A stretch of 18,972 bases of DNA from Ruminococcaceae bacterium UBA6413 (GCA_002437415.1 DJPL01000071.1:1-18972); one strand, 5' to 3'; shown: positions 8,046 to 15,939, numbered from the stretch's first letter. Notes: generated by a model from the letters alone, not told the origin. Numbers and translations: made by a program.

Positions 8046-10658
8046 ATGTTATCCGTAAACAAGGCTAAAAAGATTTACAAGGCGCAATCAGGCGACGTTG
8101 TTGCCTTAAACGGCGTTGATATAAGCTTTAAAGAAAACGGACTGACCTTTATATTAGGAAAGAGTGGTAGTGGAAAAACCACTCTTCTTAATATTTTGTC
8201 CGGACTTGACCAACCGACAGAGGGAGGCGTGTATTTTCTAGGCGAAGATATCAGTAAATTCAGCGAAGCAGAAATGGACAAATACAGGAACATCGAAACA
8301 GGCATAGTTTTTCAGAACTATAATCTGATCGAATCGATGACGGTATATGATAACATTGCTGTTGCACTGGAAATTCAGAAGGGAAATAATAAAGATGCTA
8401 TCGGCAAAAAAATTAAAGAAGTACTGGAATATGTCAATCTTGAGGAATACGAAAACCGTAAAGTAACCGAGCTCAGCGGAGGTCAAAGACAGAGAGTTGC
8501 TATCGCAAGAGCGCTTGTAAAAAGTCCGTGTATAATACTTGCCGATGAGCCTACGGGAAACCTTGACCGTCAGACAGGAATGCGGATAATCGAGCTTCTC
8601 AAAAGCATATCCGAAAATTGTCTTGTAATAATTATCACCCACGATGAAAATATAGCAAAGGAATACGGCGATACTATAATACGGCTGTCTGATGGTTGTG
8701 TGGACAGTATCAAAGGCAACGATGAGCTGAAGGAAACCTTCAGTGTGGTATACAGCGATGACGAAAGCGAGCGCTCACTGTCATTCTCTACCGAAAAGGA
8801 GTTTTCTGAGTTTATTCTTTCTTTGCTCAATAAAAAACGAAGCTTAGAGCTTAAACTGCAAAAAGATACAATAGCAGAAAGCTCCTCCGTAAAGACGGAA
8901 AAGAAGCGCGTATCCCCGGAAGTAAAAAGATTGCCTGCCAAAAGAATAACTTATTTTGCGGCAAAAAACTTTTCGTCAAGACCTATGCGTGCTTTTTTTG
9001 TCACGCTTCTGTTCAGCCTGTCGCTGACGTTGCTTATGGCAACATTACATATGTCGGAATTCAATTATGACACCGTAATGACAACCTACCTTGACAGATA
9101 TAACATAGAAGAGGTTTATCTTCAAAAGGAAGTGACTTACTCGGACTCCTTATACGAAAATCACAGCAAAGCTCTTACAAACGGCTGTTTTTTCAACTCT
9201 CTGTTGAATGACAATTATACAGGGGTCAATGTCTTTAAAATAACAGACAAGCCGGGTAACATATATCGGATCGACAGCGACGGAACGCCTGTTTTTTCAG
9301 ATTTCAACGGTTCGATCAATTATGTAATTGATAACGGACTAGTATATACAGAGGATCAGCTTGCACAAGGAAAGCTACCCGAGTCACCTAATGACATCGT
9401 TATTACGGATTATTTGGCTAAAGAAATATTATCCGGAGAAGGAGACGCAGTCGGTCAGACAGTTTATGTGTCCGGAGTTGAAATGAAAGTATGCGGTATC
9501 CTCAGAACCGACTACATAGCGTATAATTATAAGTATAAGAAAAAATACGTTTATACGGATATGTACACCGAATATCACGCAAAGCGCGATTATGAGGTCG
9601 CTGTTGTAACCGAAGACTTCGTAGATCTCTACAAGGCTAAGAACAAACAGTTGCAATTGGAATATGCAAACTTTACTATGCCGAACAAGGATCTGGACTT
9701 CAAACTTTTTCCGGATATCTATTGTTGTGGAAGCGACGAAATAGAAAACAACAAAGAGCTTATACTTGCGGGGAAAATACCTTCAAAAGAAAATGAAGTG
9801 ATGGTATCGGACATATTCTATAACAGGTATATACTACAGACTGATGATACCGCTACGAATTCTGAGCAGTTACAGACATCGCCGAATGACTCAGACGTGG
9901 CTTTTGTGCCGACAGAATTTGAATATGTCGATATGTACGCAGACAAATTCTGCAATTATTACAGCGACAGCATAAACGTATATGATTTTATCGGCAAAGT
10001 AAAAGTAGTTGGCGTATACAGTACAGATACGTTGCAGGAGATAAACAATACTGACATTATTTTTTACAAGGATACATATGACAAGCTTTACGATTATTAC
10101 TTTGACAATCTGTTTTTCACAGACTGTGGACTCAGCCTGACGGAAATGACTCACGAGGAGCTTGTAAAAATTTCAAACGACCTTGATGTCATAATAAACG
10201 AACCTTCCGTGCGCCTGATATACTCCGTCAGAGATATGGTAATTTCTCTTATGCCTGTACTTCAGATATTGCTTTTTATAGCGCTTTCAATAACCGTGCT
10301 TGTATTATTTTCCTTCATCACCTTCAGTATCAATTCAAACAGCAGACAGATCGGTATTCTTCGCTCGATCGGTGTGACAAGAGCCGATACTGTAAGGATA
10401 TTTGTGGCGGAAACAATAATAATAGCTCTGATAGCTCTTGTTGTTTCTTATATTCTGGATACTGTTCTGACAATTTATATCAACAATATGTACGCCGGTT
10501 CACTTACCGAAAATCCGTTTGATATAATAATACCGAACATAGCGATTTGCCTTATTGTTCCGCTGATAACCGTAGCTCTTACTCTTATTTCATCTGCAAT
10601 CCCTATAAGAATGATGAGTAAAAAACGACCGGTAGAAATAATCCGCTACTCCGAATAA
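8046..10658 (+). CDS. Fused ABC ATPase-permease, MacB-type exporter
   Basis: This 870-aa protein joins an ATPase and an FtsX-type permease in one chain, as MacB does, but is some 220 residues longer than E. coli MacB. The N-terminal ATPase has Walker A GKSGSGKTT (38-46), Q-loop Q90, signature LSGGQRQR (143-150), Walker B IILADE (163-168), GNLD (171-174) and H199. A charged linker (about 225-310) leads to TM1 (317-334). A very large extracytoplasmic domain (335-735) follows, then TM2-4 (736-760, 785-808, 829-850). The FtsX coupling motif SRQIGILRSIGVTRAD is at 766-781. One chain holds four TMs, so the active form is likely a homodimer. The gene follows the anchored protein by 1 nt, with AGAGAGGA as ribosome site. 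Export of, or defence against, the two upstream secreted proteins is the simplest reading. Confidence 0.93.
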   Translation: MLSVNKAKKIYKAQSGDVVALNGVDISFKENGLTFILGKSGSGKTTLLNILSGLDQPTEGGVYFLGEDISKFSEAEMDKYRNIETGIVFQNYNLIESMTVYDNIAVALEIQKGNNKDAIGKKIKEVLEYVNLEEYENRKVTELSGGQRQRVAIARALVKSPCIILADEPTGNLDRQTGMRIIELLKSISENCLVIIITHDENIAKEYGDTIIRLSDGCVDSIKGNDELKETFSVVYSDDESERSLSFSTEKEFSEFILSLLNKKRSLELKLQKDTIAESSSVKTEKKRVSPEVKRLPAKRITYFAAKNFSSRPMRAFFVTLLFSLSLTLLMATLHMSEFNYDTVMTTYLDRYNIEEVYLQKEVTYSDSLYENHSKALTNGCFFNSLLNDNYTGVNVFKITDKPGNIYRIDSDGTPVFSDFNGSINYVIDNGLVYTEDQLAQGKLPESPNDIVITDYLAKEILSGEGDAVGQTVYVSGVEMKVCGILRTDYIAYNYKYKKKYVYTDMYTEYHAKRDYEVAVVTEDFVDLYKAKNKQLQLEYANFTMPNKDLDFKLFPDIYCCGSDEIENNKELILAGKIPSKENEVMVSDIFYNRYILQTDDTATNSEQLQTSPNDSDVAFVPTEFEYVDMYADKFCNYYSDSINVYDFIGKVKVVGVYSTDTLQEINNTDIIFYKDTYDKLYDYYFDNLFFTDCGLSLTEMTHEELVKISNDLDVIINEPSVRLIYSVRDMVISLMPVLQILLFIALSITVLVLFSFITFSINSNSRQIGILRSIGVTRADTVRIFVAETIIIALIALVVSYILDTVLTIYINNMYAGSLTENPFDIIIPNIAICLIVPLITVALTLISSAIPIRMMSKKRPVEIIRYSE

Positions 10659-10762
10659 ACGCTTCGGCATATGAAAGAAGTAATTTCTTACAGCCTGAAA
10701 ACAATTACAGCGGCATTACCGCGTACTCGGTCGCATACTTGCCGAGTTCCTGAAATAAACAT

Positions 10763-10798
10763 AAAAACGACCGCCTGCACAGAGAACGTACAGGCGGT
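10763..10798 (-). terminator. Bidirectional terminator between the convergent ABC and lipoprotein genes
   Basis: ACCGCCTG (10770-10777) pairs perfectly with CAGGCGGT (10791-10798). Read on the minus strand the stem is followed by CGTTTTTAT, a good T-tract for the lipoprotein gene. On the plus strand the T-run (GTTCTATT) is weaker but could still serve the ABC operon. A second hairpin ACTCGG/CCGAGT (10725-10747), without a T-tract, lies between this and the ABC stop codon. Confidence 0.8.
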
Positions 10799-10865
10799 GT
10801 TCTATTGTAATAATACGGGCAAAATGGAGGAGTTGCCTTGAAAAAGATTTAGTTTGTTTTAATTA

Positions 10866-12275
10866 TCAGCCGACTGTTACACTGCCCGATGTAGATCCTG
10901 TGAATGAGCCGCCGTCCGAGGTGCTTATTGTAACAGAGCTTATATCATCGGCAGATACCGAGTCGCTTATCGTATCGGAAGCGATGTTCAGCGTGAGCGT
11001 GCCGCCGTTGCTTCCGTCATTGCCCCAGCGGCCTGTTGCGGCGCTTACAAGCTCACCGTTTGAACATTCAAGTATATTTGCACCGTTAAGGTTTACGGTA
11101 GATGTGGTGTTCGTGATATAGAACATTGCACCGTCGGTGTTGTTTCTGATAGTTGTACCCGACATTGTGAGGGTTGAGCAGTTTGCGGTAGCGTCACTGT
11201 CTGCGGCATCGCCCGACATACTCTGATACAGCATTACGCCGTTGTTGCCGCCGCTTACCGTGAAGTCGCAGTTCGTCATTGTGATAGAGTTTTTACCCTC
11301 TATTACCGCCGCCTGTGCGCCTGTCGATGTGCCGACTACATTTTCAACGGTGATCTCACCTGTTGAGTAGATGCAGGGGCTTCCGTCGCCCGAGCACTGA
11401 ACGGTTGAATTTTTAACAGTTACGTATCCGCCGCCGCGGTCGGTAGCTATCGGCGCGCAGTGCGCTCCGCTCGTGGTAATGTCAATATGCTCGGCGTTTA
11501 TCGTGCCGTTGTAGGTAGCGTATACACCGCGGGAAGAATTGCCCGTTGTGGTTATCTGAACATTATCGACATTTGCCGTTGCGCCGGCAGTTGAGAATAT
11601 GGCGTTAGCGCCACTGCAATCGGACGTTATGGTGCAGTCTGTTATCTCGGCGGAGCTGTTTTCTCCGACTACAAGAATAACGGAGTTGATACCGTAGAAG
11701 TTGTAATCATCGGAAACGTCCGAGGTGCGCTCGCTGTCGTTTGTCGAGGCATCGCCCGACTTTACTATCTCGGCGTTGGAGATTTTGAGCGAGCCGCCGT
11801 TTATTACAAGAAATACATTCTGATCTGCTTCGGTCGAGGTGTAAGTGCCGCCTGTTATTGTGGCATCAACACCGTCAATGATGTATGCGCCGTTCAGCGT
11901 TACCTGCTTGTTGCCTATCGTTACCGTTGCACTGCCCTGCGAAAGAGAAGTGTTTGACGAATCTGCGTCAAGTATTTTTATATCGGATATTCCTGCCGTG
12001 CTTGTACCGGACGTGCTGTCGGAACTGTCTGTGCTATCCGTACTGTCCGTACTGTCCGAAACAGTTGGATTATCGGTGCTGTCGGTTGATGAATCTTCCG
12101 TTGATCCCTGTTCGGAAGAGTCTGCTCCCATGTCAGAGGAAGCTGTATCGGAAACGCTTGATGTTGCAGATGATTCTGTTACAGAGCTTGTCTGCTCCTC
12201 GCTTTTACAAGCGGAAAGTGAAAGGACTGCCAGAACAGTCATTATAGTAATTATTCTTTTTGTTGTGCTACTCAT
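10866..12275 (-). CDS. Surface lipoprotein with Ser/Asp/Thr linker and beta-helix-like domain
   Basis: A 469-aa lipoprotein. The signal peptide ends in lipobox LSAC with the lipidated Cys at 23. Residues 24 to about 93 are almost only Ser, Thr, Asp, Glu and Gly, an extended spacer. The remainder (about 95-469) is a chain of short repeats such as ATITGGTYTS, SLKISNAEIV, SAEITDCTIT, ITMTNCDFTV and TLTMSGTTIR. These have the turn-strand rhythm and Asn/Ser/Thr ladders of a right-handed parallel beta-helix (pectate-lyase or adhesin fold). No pectate-lyase catalytic motif is visible, so glycan binding or adhesion is as likely as hydrolysis. The start is ATG 12275 behind a strong AAAGGAGGT. The gene stands alone with its own terminator. 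I found no convincing -35/-10 pair for it in the 12276-12400 spacer. Confidence 0.88.
   Translation of the reverse strand: MSSTTKRIITIMTVLAVLSLSACKSEEQTSSVTESSATSSVSDTASSDMGADSSEQGSTEDSSTDSTDNPTVSDSTDSTDSTDSSDSTSGTSTAGISDIKILDADSSNTSLSQGSATVTIGNKQVTLNGAYIIDGVDATITGGTYTSTEADQNVFLVINGGSLKISNAEIVKSGDASTNDSERTSDVSDDYNFYGINSVILVVGENSSAEITDCTITSDCSGANAIFSTAGATANVDNVQITTTGNSSRGVYATYNGTINAEHIDITTSGAHCAPIATDRGGGYVTVKNSTVQCSGDGSPCIYSTGEITVENVVGTSTGAQAAVIEGKNSITMTNCDFTVSGGNNGVMLYQSMSGDAADSDATANCSTLTMSGTTIRNNTDGAMFYITNTTSTVNLNGANILECSNGELVSAATGRWGNDGSNGGTLTLNIASDTISDSVSADDISSVTISTSDGGSFTGSTSGSVTVG
12022..12057 (-). repeat. 9-bp in-frame tandem repeat in the lipoprotein linker
   Basis: Four consecutive 9-bp units on the plus strand (GAACTGTCT, GTGCTATCC, GTACTGTCC, GTACTGTCC) encode the DST/DSS triplet repeats of the linker. 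The last two are identical. Unit length is a multiple of three, so copy-number change would alter spacer length without a frameshift. Confidence 0.85.
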
Positions 12276-12377
12276 AAGGGTAAACCTCCTTTAAGTTGTT
12301 AACTATGTTATACAATTTTTCCCTTAGATGAACCTTAAACGAATAAGAAAAGTATGTGAAAATCAATTTGCGGTTGC

Positions 12378-12406
12378 TTGACTAAAAAAGAAGTTAATGC
12401 TATACT
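12378..12406 (+). promoter_or_regulatory. Strong sigma-A-type promoter for the APH-fold kinase gene
   Basis: TTGACT (12378-12383), a 17-nt spacer and TATACT (12401-12406), with a TG (12398-12399) making an extended -10. Transcription would start near 12413, leaving a leader of about 65 nt. Confidence 0.85.
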
Positions 12407-12477
12407 GAGGAAAATCGTAAATATGAAAACGATAAGGTGATAACGCTCGGTGAGCTTACGCCGGAATGGTGGATAAA

Positions 12478-13437
12478 ATGAACGCAGTAACTAAATATAA
12501 GCTGCATGACGATACAATCGAAAAGATGTACCGCAGGGCTTTTTCGGACAGCGGTGAGCTGAAAATTACAGCGCTGTCGGGCGGCTTTTGCAGCAGTGTT
12601 TATCTTATAGAAAGCGGAAATAACAAGGTCGTACTTAAGGTCGGAACTAAGAGCAACGTTAAAGTGATGTGGCACGAAACGGCATATATTGCGACCGAGG
12701 CGGAAATGCTGAAACTAATAGGCGGAAAAACAGACATAGCTATGCCCGAAGTGCTTTTCTATGACGACAGTACGGAAATCTGCGATGTGCCGTATTTCTT
12801 CATGAGCCTTATTGACGGAAAACCGCTGAACAATACAGAGGGATTGACCGCAGAGCAGTACGGCAACATAAAATATGAGGTCGGCAGGCTTACAAGACAG
12901 ATAACCGATATTCCTGCACAGCATTTCGGCATACCGAATATCAGTGAGAGCTTTTGCGACAGAAATTCCGATTTTGTGATATTACTTTTTGAAAAACTGC
13001 TTGACGACTTAGAGCAGAAAGGCGGAAAGCTTAAAAGCATATCACACGGTGAGCTGATGAAGCTTATCGAAAAATTTACGGAACAACTTGATACGGCGGA
13101 TAAGCCCTGCCTTATACATACCGACACCTGGAACGGAAATGTGATGGTGAAGGATGGAGAGTTTTCGGGAATAATCGACTTTGCGGCGATACTTTACGGC
13201 GATCCGCTTATGAGCCACGATTTTCACGACTTCGGTGAAATGAACGCGGATTTTCTGAGAGGGTACGGCAAGACTGAGTTCAGCACCGACGAGCTTATCC
13301 GCATACAGATATATAAGATATGGCAACGGCTCGGAATGATAGTTGAAAAGGTTTATCGCGAATACGAGGATAAAAACCTGTATTCGTGGGTCGACGGCGA
13401 GTTTGACAAAGAGGTTGAGATACTTAAACATATGTAA
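12478..13437 (+). CDS. APH-fold phosphotransferase (aminoglycoside phosphotransferase/fructosamine kinase superfamily)
   Basis: About 319 aa, cytoplasmic, no signal. It carries the kinase-like APH layout. The N-lobe has a glycine-rich GGFCSSVYLIE and the ATP-binding lysine in VVLKVG (about K54). The C-lobe has the Brenner catalytic loop HTDTWNGN (H214, D216, N221) and the metal-binding IIDF (D234). A family member phosphorylates a small hydroxyl- or amine-bearing compound with ATP. Substrates in the superfamily range from antibiotics to choline, homoserine, methylthioribose and fructosamine, and nothing here decides among them. I prefer ATG 12478 with GGTGG 5 nt upstream. ATG 12466, four codons earlier, has no ribosome site at a suitable distance. 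A 14-codon GTG frame (12437-12481) overlaps the chosen start as ATGA and could couple translation. The gene is monocistronic between its own promoter and terminator. Resistance cannot be claimed. Confidence 0.88.
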   Translation: MNAVTKYKLHDDTIEKMYRRAFSDSGELKITALSGGFCSSVYLIESGNNKVVLKVGTKSNVKVMWHETAYIATEAEMLKLIGGKTDIAMPEVLFYDDSTEICDVPYFFMSLIDGKPLNNTEGLTAEQYGNIKYEVGRLTRQITDIPAQHFGIPNISESFCDRNSDFVILLFEKLLDDLEQKGGKLKSISHGELMKLIEKFTEQLDTADKPCLIHTDTWNGNVMVKDGEFSGIIDFAAILYGDPLMSHDFHDFGEMNADFLRGYGKTEFSTDELIRIQIYKIWQRLGMIVEKVYREYEDKNLYSWVDGEFDKEVEILKHM

Positions 13438-13444
13438 AGTAAAA

Positions 13445-13478
13445 GCGGTCACAGGAAAAGTCCTGTGACCGCCGTTTT
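13445..13478. terminator. Bidirectional terminator between the kinase and MATE genes
   Basis: A perfect 12-bp stem GCGGTCACAGGA (13445-13456) / TCCTGTGACCGC (13461-13472) with an AAAG loop. It is followed by CGTTTTTA on the plus strand and CTTTTACTTT-like T-richness on the minus strand. It fills the 44-nt gap between two convergent stop codons and serves both genes. Confidence 0.95.
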
Positions 13479-13481
13479 TAT

Positions 13482-14840
13482 TTATGCCTGCTCACGCTTT
13501 TTCAGTATCTTCGGGAATGTCAATGCGAAAATAGTCGTACAGCATATCGCCGAGGTCGCATCGGCTACCGACTCGGCAATGTATACGCCCTCCACACCGA
13601 AGAAAAAGGGAAGAATTAGTGCGAGGGGGATAAGTAGGATAACTTTACGCAGAAGCGCTATGAACAGTGAAATTTTAGCCTGATCGAGAGCAACGAACAT
13701 ATTCTGACAGGTGCGTTGAAGTCCGAATATCGTCATACCGGTAAGGAACAACGGCATCATTCTGCCGACAGTTTTTATAAGCTCCGCATCGTTTGTGAAC
13801 ATTCCTGCGACAAGTTCGGGGAAAAGTATCATAAACAGGTTTATCACCGCAAAGAATGAGAACATGATTATTACGGCATATTTAAAGCAAAGGCGCACTC
13901 TGTCGGTGTTGCCCCTGCCGTAATTGTAGCTTACTATCGGAGTAAATCCCTGTGCAAATCCGCTGAGAGGAACAGCGGCAAACTGCATTGCGCTTTGCAT
14001 TACCGTAAGCGTGCTGACGTAGATATCGCCGTAACTGCTCAGTGAGCTGTTGAGTACAAATCCGACAAGACTTTCGGTGCTTGCCATAATGAACGGCGCT
14101 ATACCGAGGGCAAACAGAGAGCCTATTATTTTTATGTCGGGCTTGAGAAATTTCAGCTTGATTTTCAGTGTTGCCTTGTCCGACACAAGAAAGCCGACTA
14201 TCACAAAGGCGCTTACTGCCTGAGATATCACGGTTGCGAGTGCCGCACCGGATACGCCCATACCGAATACATAGATAAACAGCGGATCAAGTCCGATATT
14301 CATAGCCGCACCGATTATCACGGCTATCATGGATATACCGGGTCTGCCCTGTGCATTGATAAATGAATTAAGTCCCGTGGCGAACATTACAAACAACGTG
14401 CCTGCAAGATATACTGAGAGGTAGTCCGTGGCATAGCCGATCGTTGCGTCGCTTGCACCGATAAGACGTAGCAGGGGATCCATAAATATATAGGTTATGC
14501 CCGATGTTACGACTGCGAACAGTATAAGAAGTGAAAAGCCGTTGCCGAGTATCCTGTGTGCTCTTTCGCGGTCGCCCTTGCCGAGTGCTATTGAAGCAAG
14601 CGGTGCGCCGCCTCCGCCGACTATCTGTGAAAATGCCGATATCAGAATGATTATTGAGCTTGTAACGCCGATACCTGCTAGTGCGTCCGTTCCGATAAGG
14701 TCAATGTGACCGATGAAGATCCTGTCAACTATGCTGTAGAGCAGATTTATAAGCTGTGCCGCAAAGCCCGGCAGAGCCATTTTCAATATCAGCGGGAGCA
14801 TTGAGGCTGTGCTGAGCCGCTCTTCGTATTTATTATCCAT
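13482..14840 (-). CDS. MATE-family multidrug/cation efflux transporter
   Basis: A 452-aa inner-membrane protein with about 12 hydrophobic helices in two similar halves, the MATE length and fold. It couples Na+ or H+ entry to export of organic cations or other small molecules. The early segment LPGFAAQLINLLYSIVDRIFIGHI (given here as LPGFAAQLINL, then YSIVDRIFIGHI) is the typical MATE helix 1 with its VDRIFIGH motif. The second half has PLSGFAQGFTPIVSYNYGRG, again typical. The start is ATG 14840 behind GGAGAAGC. The longer frame from GTG 14885 would begin inside the promoter and is rejected. The gene has its own promoter and ends at the shared bidirectional terminator. No regulator gene is adjacent. 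The substrate cannot be deduced. Confidence 0.95.
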   Translation of the reverse strand: MDNKYEERLSTASMLPLILKMALPGFAAQLINLLYSIVDRIFIGHIDLIGTDALAGIGVTSSIIILISAFSQIVGGGGAPLASIALGKGDRERAHRILGNGFSLLILFAVVTSGITYIFMDPLLRLIGASDATIGYATDYLSVYLAGTLFVMFATGLNSFINAQGRPGISMIAVIIGAAMNIGLDPLFIYVFGMGVSGAALATVISQAVSAFVIVGFLVSDKATLKIKLKFLKPDIKIIGSLFALGIAPFIMASTESLVGFVLNSSLSSYGDIYVSTLTVMQSAMQFAAVPLSGFAQGFTPIVSYNYGRGNTDRVRLCFKYAVIIMFSFFAVINLFMILFPELVAGMFTNDAELIKTVGRMMPLFLTGMTIFGLQRTCQNMFVALDQAKISLFIALLRKVILLIPLALILPFFFGVEGVYIAESVADATSAICCTTIFALTFPKILKKREQA

Positions 14841-14875
14841 TAAAGCTTCTCCGTATTCTGTCTTTATCTGTAGAG

Positions 14876-14904
14876 AGTATAGCACTTAAATGAGAAAAAG
14901 TCAA
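14876..14904 (-). promoter_or_regulatory. Promoter of the MATE gene
   Basis: On the minus strand TTGACT (14904-14899), a 17-nt spacer and TATACT (14881-14876), with TG in the extended -10 position. It uses the same hexamers, spacing and TGC extension as the 12378 promoter. The predicted start near 14869 lies inside the longer frame, which decides for ATG 14840. Confidence 0.87.
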
Positions 14905-14911
14905 AGCGGGC

Positions 14912-15000
14912 GGGCGGCGTGCCGCCGCTCCCAATTCGCCGTTGCGGCTGTGAGCCGCTTCAAATTCCGCCGTTCTGACGGTTGGCGGTTTGCGTAGCTT
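14912..15000. repeat. GC-rich multi-hairpin intergenic repeat, copy 1
   Basis: Three hairpins in a row: GGCGGC-gt-GCCGCC (14913-14926), GCGGCT-gtg-AGCCGC (14944-14958), and CAAATTCCGCCGT...ACGGTTGGCGGTTTG (14961-14992), where CAAA/TTTG, CCG/CGG and CCGT/ACGG pair. They are joined by CCAATTC and CAAATTC. Related blocks recur at 18673-18740. Base composition is far richer in GC than the surroundings. It ends 7 nt from the MATE -35 box. Confidence 0.65.
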
Positions 15001-15112
15001 GCGTTACCGGCGGGTATTAAAACGTGTATACACTTTTATTTGTTCGGATTTATATGTCAATATTACCTTTTCTGAGGGAGCAGTAAATCGGTTTTTTATT
15101 TTGTTTTCTATC

Positions 15113-15150
15113 TGAAAAAATAAAGGGCAGCACCACCCGGCACTGCCCTT
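15113..15150 (-). terminator. Rho-independent terminator of bioY
   Basis: On the minus strand AAGGGCAG (15150-15143) pairs with CTGCCCTT (15130-15123), followed by TTTATTTTTT. It lies 21 nt after the bioY stop. Confidence 0.92.
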
Positions 15151-15171
15151 GCCCACTTTAATTGTCCGCAA

Positions 15172-15735
15172 TTACGCCTGTTCGCTCGGTGCAAAACCTG
15201 TTCTTTTAAGTGCCTTTGAAATTGCGAGAGCGGCAAAATATGCGAGAACTACGCTGACGATATCCTTTATAAGATAAGGAGCGGATACAAGCAGGAAGCT
15301 TGATAATAAATCTTTGCCTGCAACGAGTGCGTACTGTACAAATCCGCAGATATGGCAAGCGGCAACTCCAAGGATACCCATTGCAATTCTCAGCGGTACG
15401 CGGAACTTTTCAGGCATATTTCTGAATGCAATGCCGCTGATAGCCGCCATAGCGATAAAGCCGATTATAAATCCGCCTGTGGGACCGACTATTGATGCGA
15501 TACCGCCCTTGAAACCGCTGAATACGGGAACGCCGACTGCACCGAGCAGAACGTAAACAAGCGTTGAAACGGTTGCTCTTGCCGTGCAGAGATAGAATCC
15601 GCAGAGAGCTACCGCAAATGTCTGTAATGTGACCGGTACGCCTGAGGGCATGGGAATTGCTATCTGTGAAAGAATAGCCGTAATTGCCGCAAAGAGCGCA
15701 CAAAGCACGATGGTTGTGATTTTCTGTCTGTTCAT
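15172..15735 (-). CDS. bioY: Biotin ECF transporter substrate-binding subunit BioY
   Basis: A 187-aa membrane protein of six helices, the standard BioY size. It captures biotin at the membrane and works with the shared ECF module (two ATPases plus EcfT), which is not encoded here. Family signatures are visible: PMPSGVPVTLQTFAVAL near 28-44, YVLLGAVGVPVFSGFKGG near 61-78 and IVGPTGGFIIGF near 82-93. The start is ATG 15735, with AAAGGAAA 9 nt upstream. The gene is alone, with promoter and terminator both visible. I see no birA or biotin synthesis gene beside it, so the strain may rely on scavenged biotin. Confidence 0.96.
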   Translation of the reverse strand: MNRQKITTIVLCALFAAITAILSQIAIPMPSGVPVTLQTFAVALCGFYLCTARATVSTLVYVLLGAVGVPVFSGFKGGIASIVGPTGGFIIGFIAMAAISGIAFRNMPEKFRVPLRIAMGILGVAACHICGFVQYALVAGKDLLSSFLLVSAPYLIKDIVSVVLAYFAALAISKALKRTGFAPSEQA

Positions 15736-15773
15736 ATTTTTCGTTTCCTTTCCTTGTGTCAGATGACTTTAAC

Positions 15774-15802
15774 AGAATACCACCGTCCGCCCTCAGTGTC
15801 AA
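15774..15802 (-). promoter_or_regulatory. Promoter of bioY
   Basis: On the minus strand a perfect TTGACA (15802-15797), a 17-nt spacer and TATTCT (15779-15774). The predicted start is near 15767, about 32 nt before the gene. A tandem TAACCTAA pair (15846-15861) lies upstream. It is not a recognisable inverted-repeat BirA operator. Confidence 0.85.
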
Positions 15803-15910
15803 CCGAATGCTAAAAACAGGTGACAATCAAAAGATCCACACCAATTAACCTAATAACCTAATTGTACAAAATAACTAAAAGTTTTGTGTCAAATGTGTGA
15901 AAAATGCAGA

Positions 15911-15939
15911 TTGATTTATTTCCGATAAACGGTTATAAT
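15911..15939 (+). promoter_or_regulatory. Promoter of the surface-protein/endoglucanase unit
   Basis: TTGATT (15911-15916), a 17-nt spacer and a consensus TATAAT (15934-15939). Transcription would begin near 15946, immediately before the hairpin/operator at 15950-15982. Confidence 0.85.

Larger units (their letters stand above)
14841..15171. other. 331-bp spacer between the MATE and bioY genes
   Basis: No coding potential seen. It holds the MATE promoter (14876-14904), a cluster of GC-rich hairpins (14912-15000), a perfect 10-bp palindrome GTGTATACAC (15024-15033) of unknown role, an AT-rich stretch, and the bioY terminator (15113-15150). Confidence 0.8.

Noticed and set aside
10671..10841. 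56-codon plus-strand frame after the fused ABC gene
   Set aside because: No ribosome site, and it passes through the terminator hairpin at 10770-10798.
11845..12294. 149-aa plus-strand frame rich in Val, Leu and Ser
   Set aside because: It is the reverse reading of the Ser/Asp/Thr repeat linker of the lipoprotein, which has a lipobox and a strong ribosome site.
12478..13437. Calling the APH-fold gene an aminoglycoside resistance gene
   Set aside because: Only the superfamily catalytic motifs are visible; many members act on ordinary metabolites.
14841..14885. Longer MATE frame starting at GTG 14885
   Set aside because: The start codon lies within the predicted promoter, upstream of the expected transcription start; ATG 14840 has a good ribosome site.
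14912..15000. CRISPR array or riboswitch in the GC-rich hairpin cluster
   Set aside because: No regular repeat-spacer pattern, and no riboswitch core that I recognise; it precedes the MATE promoter rather than lying in its leader.
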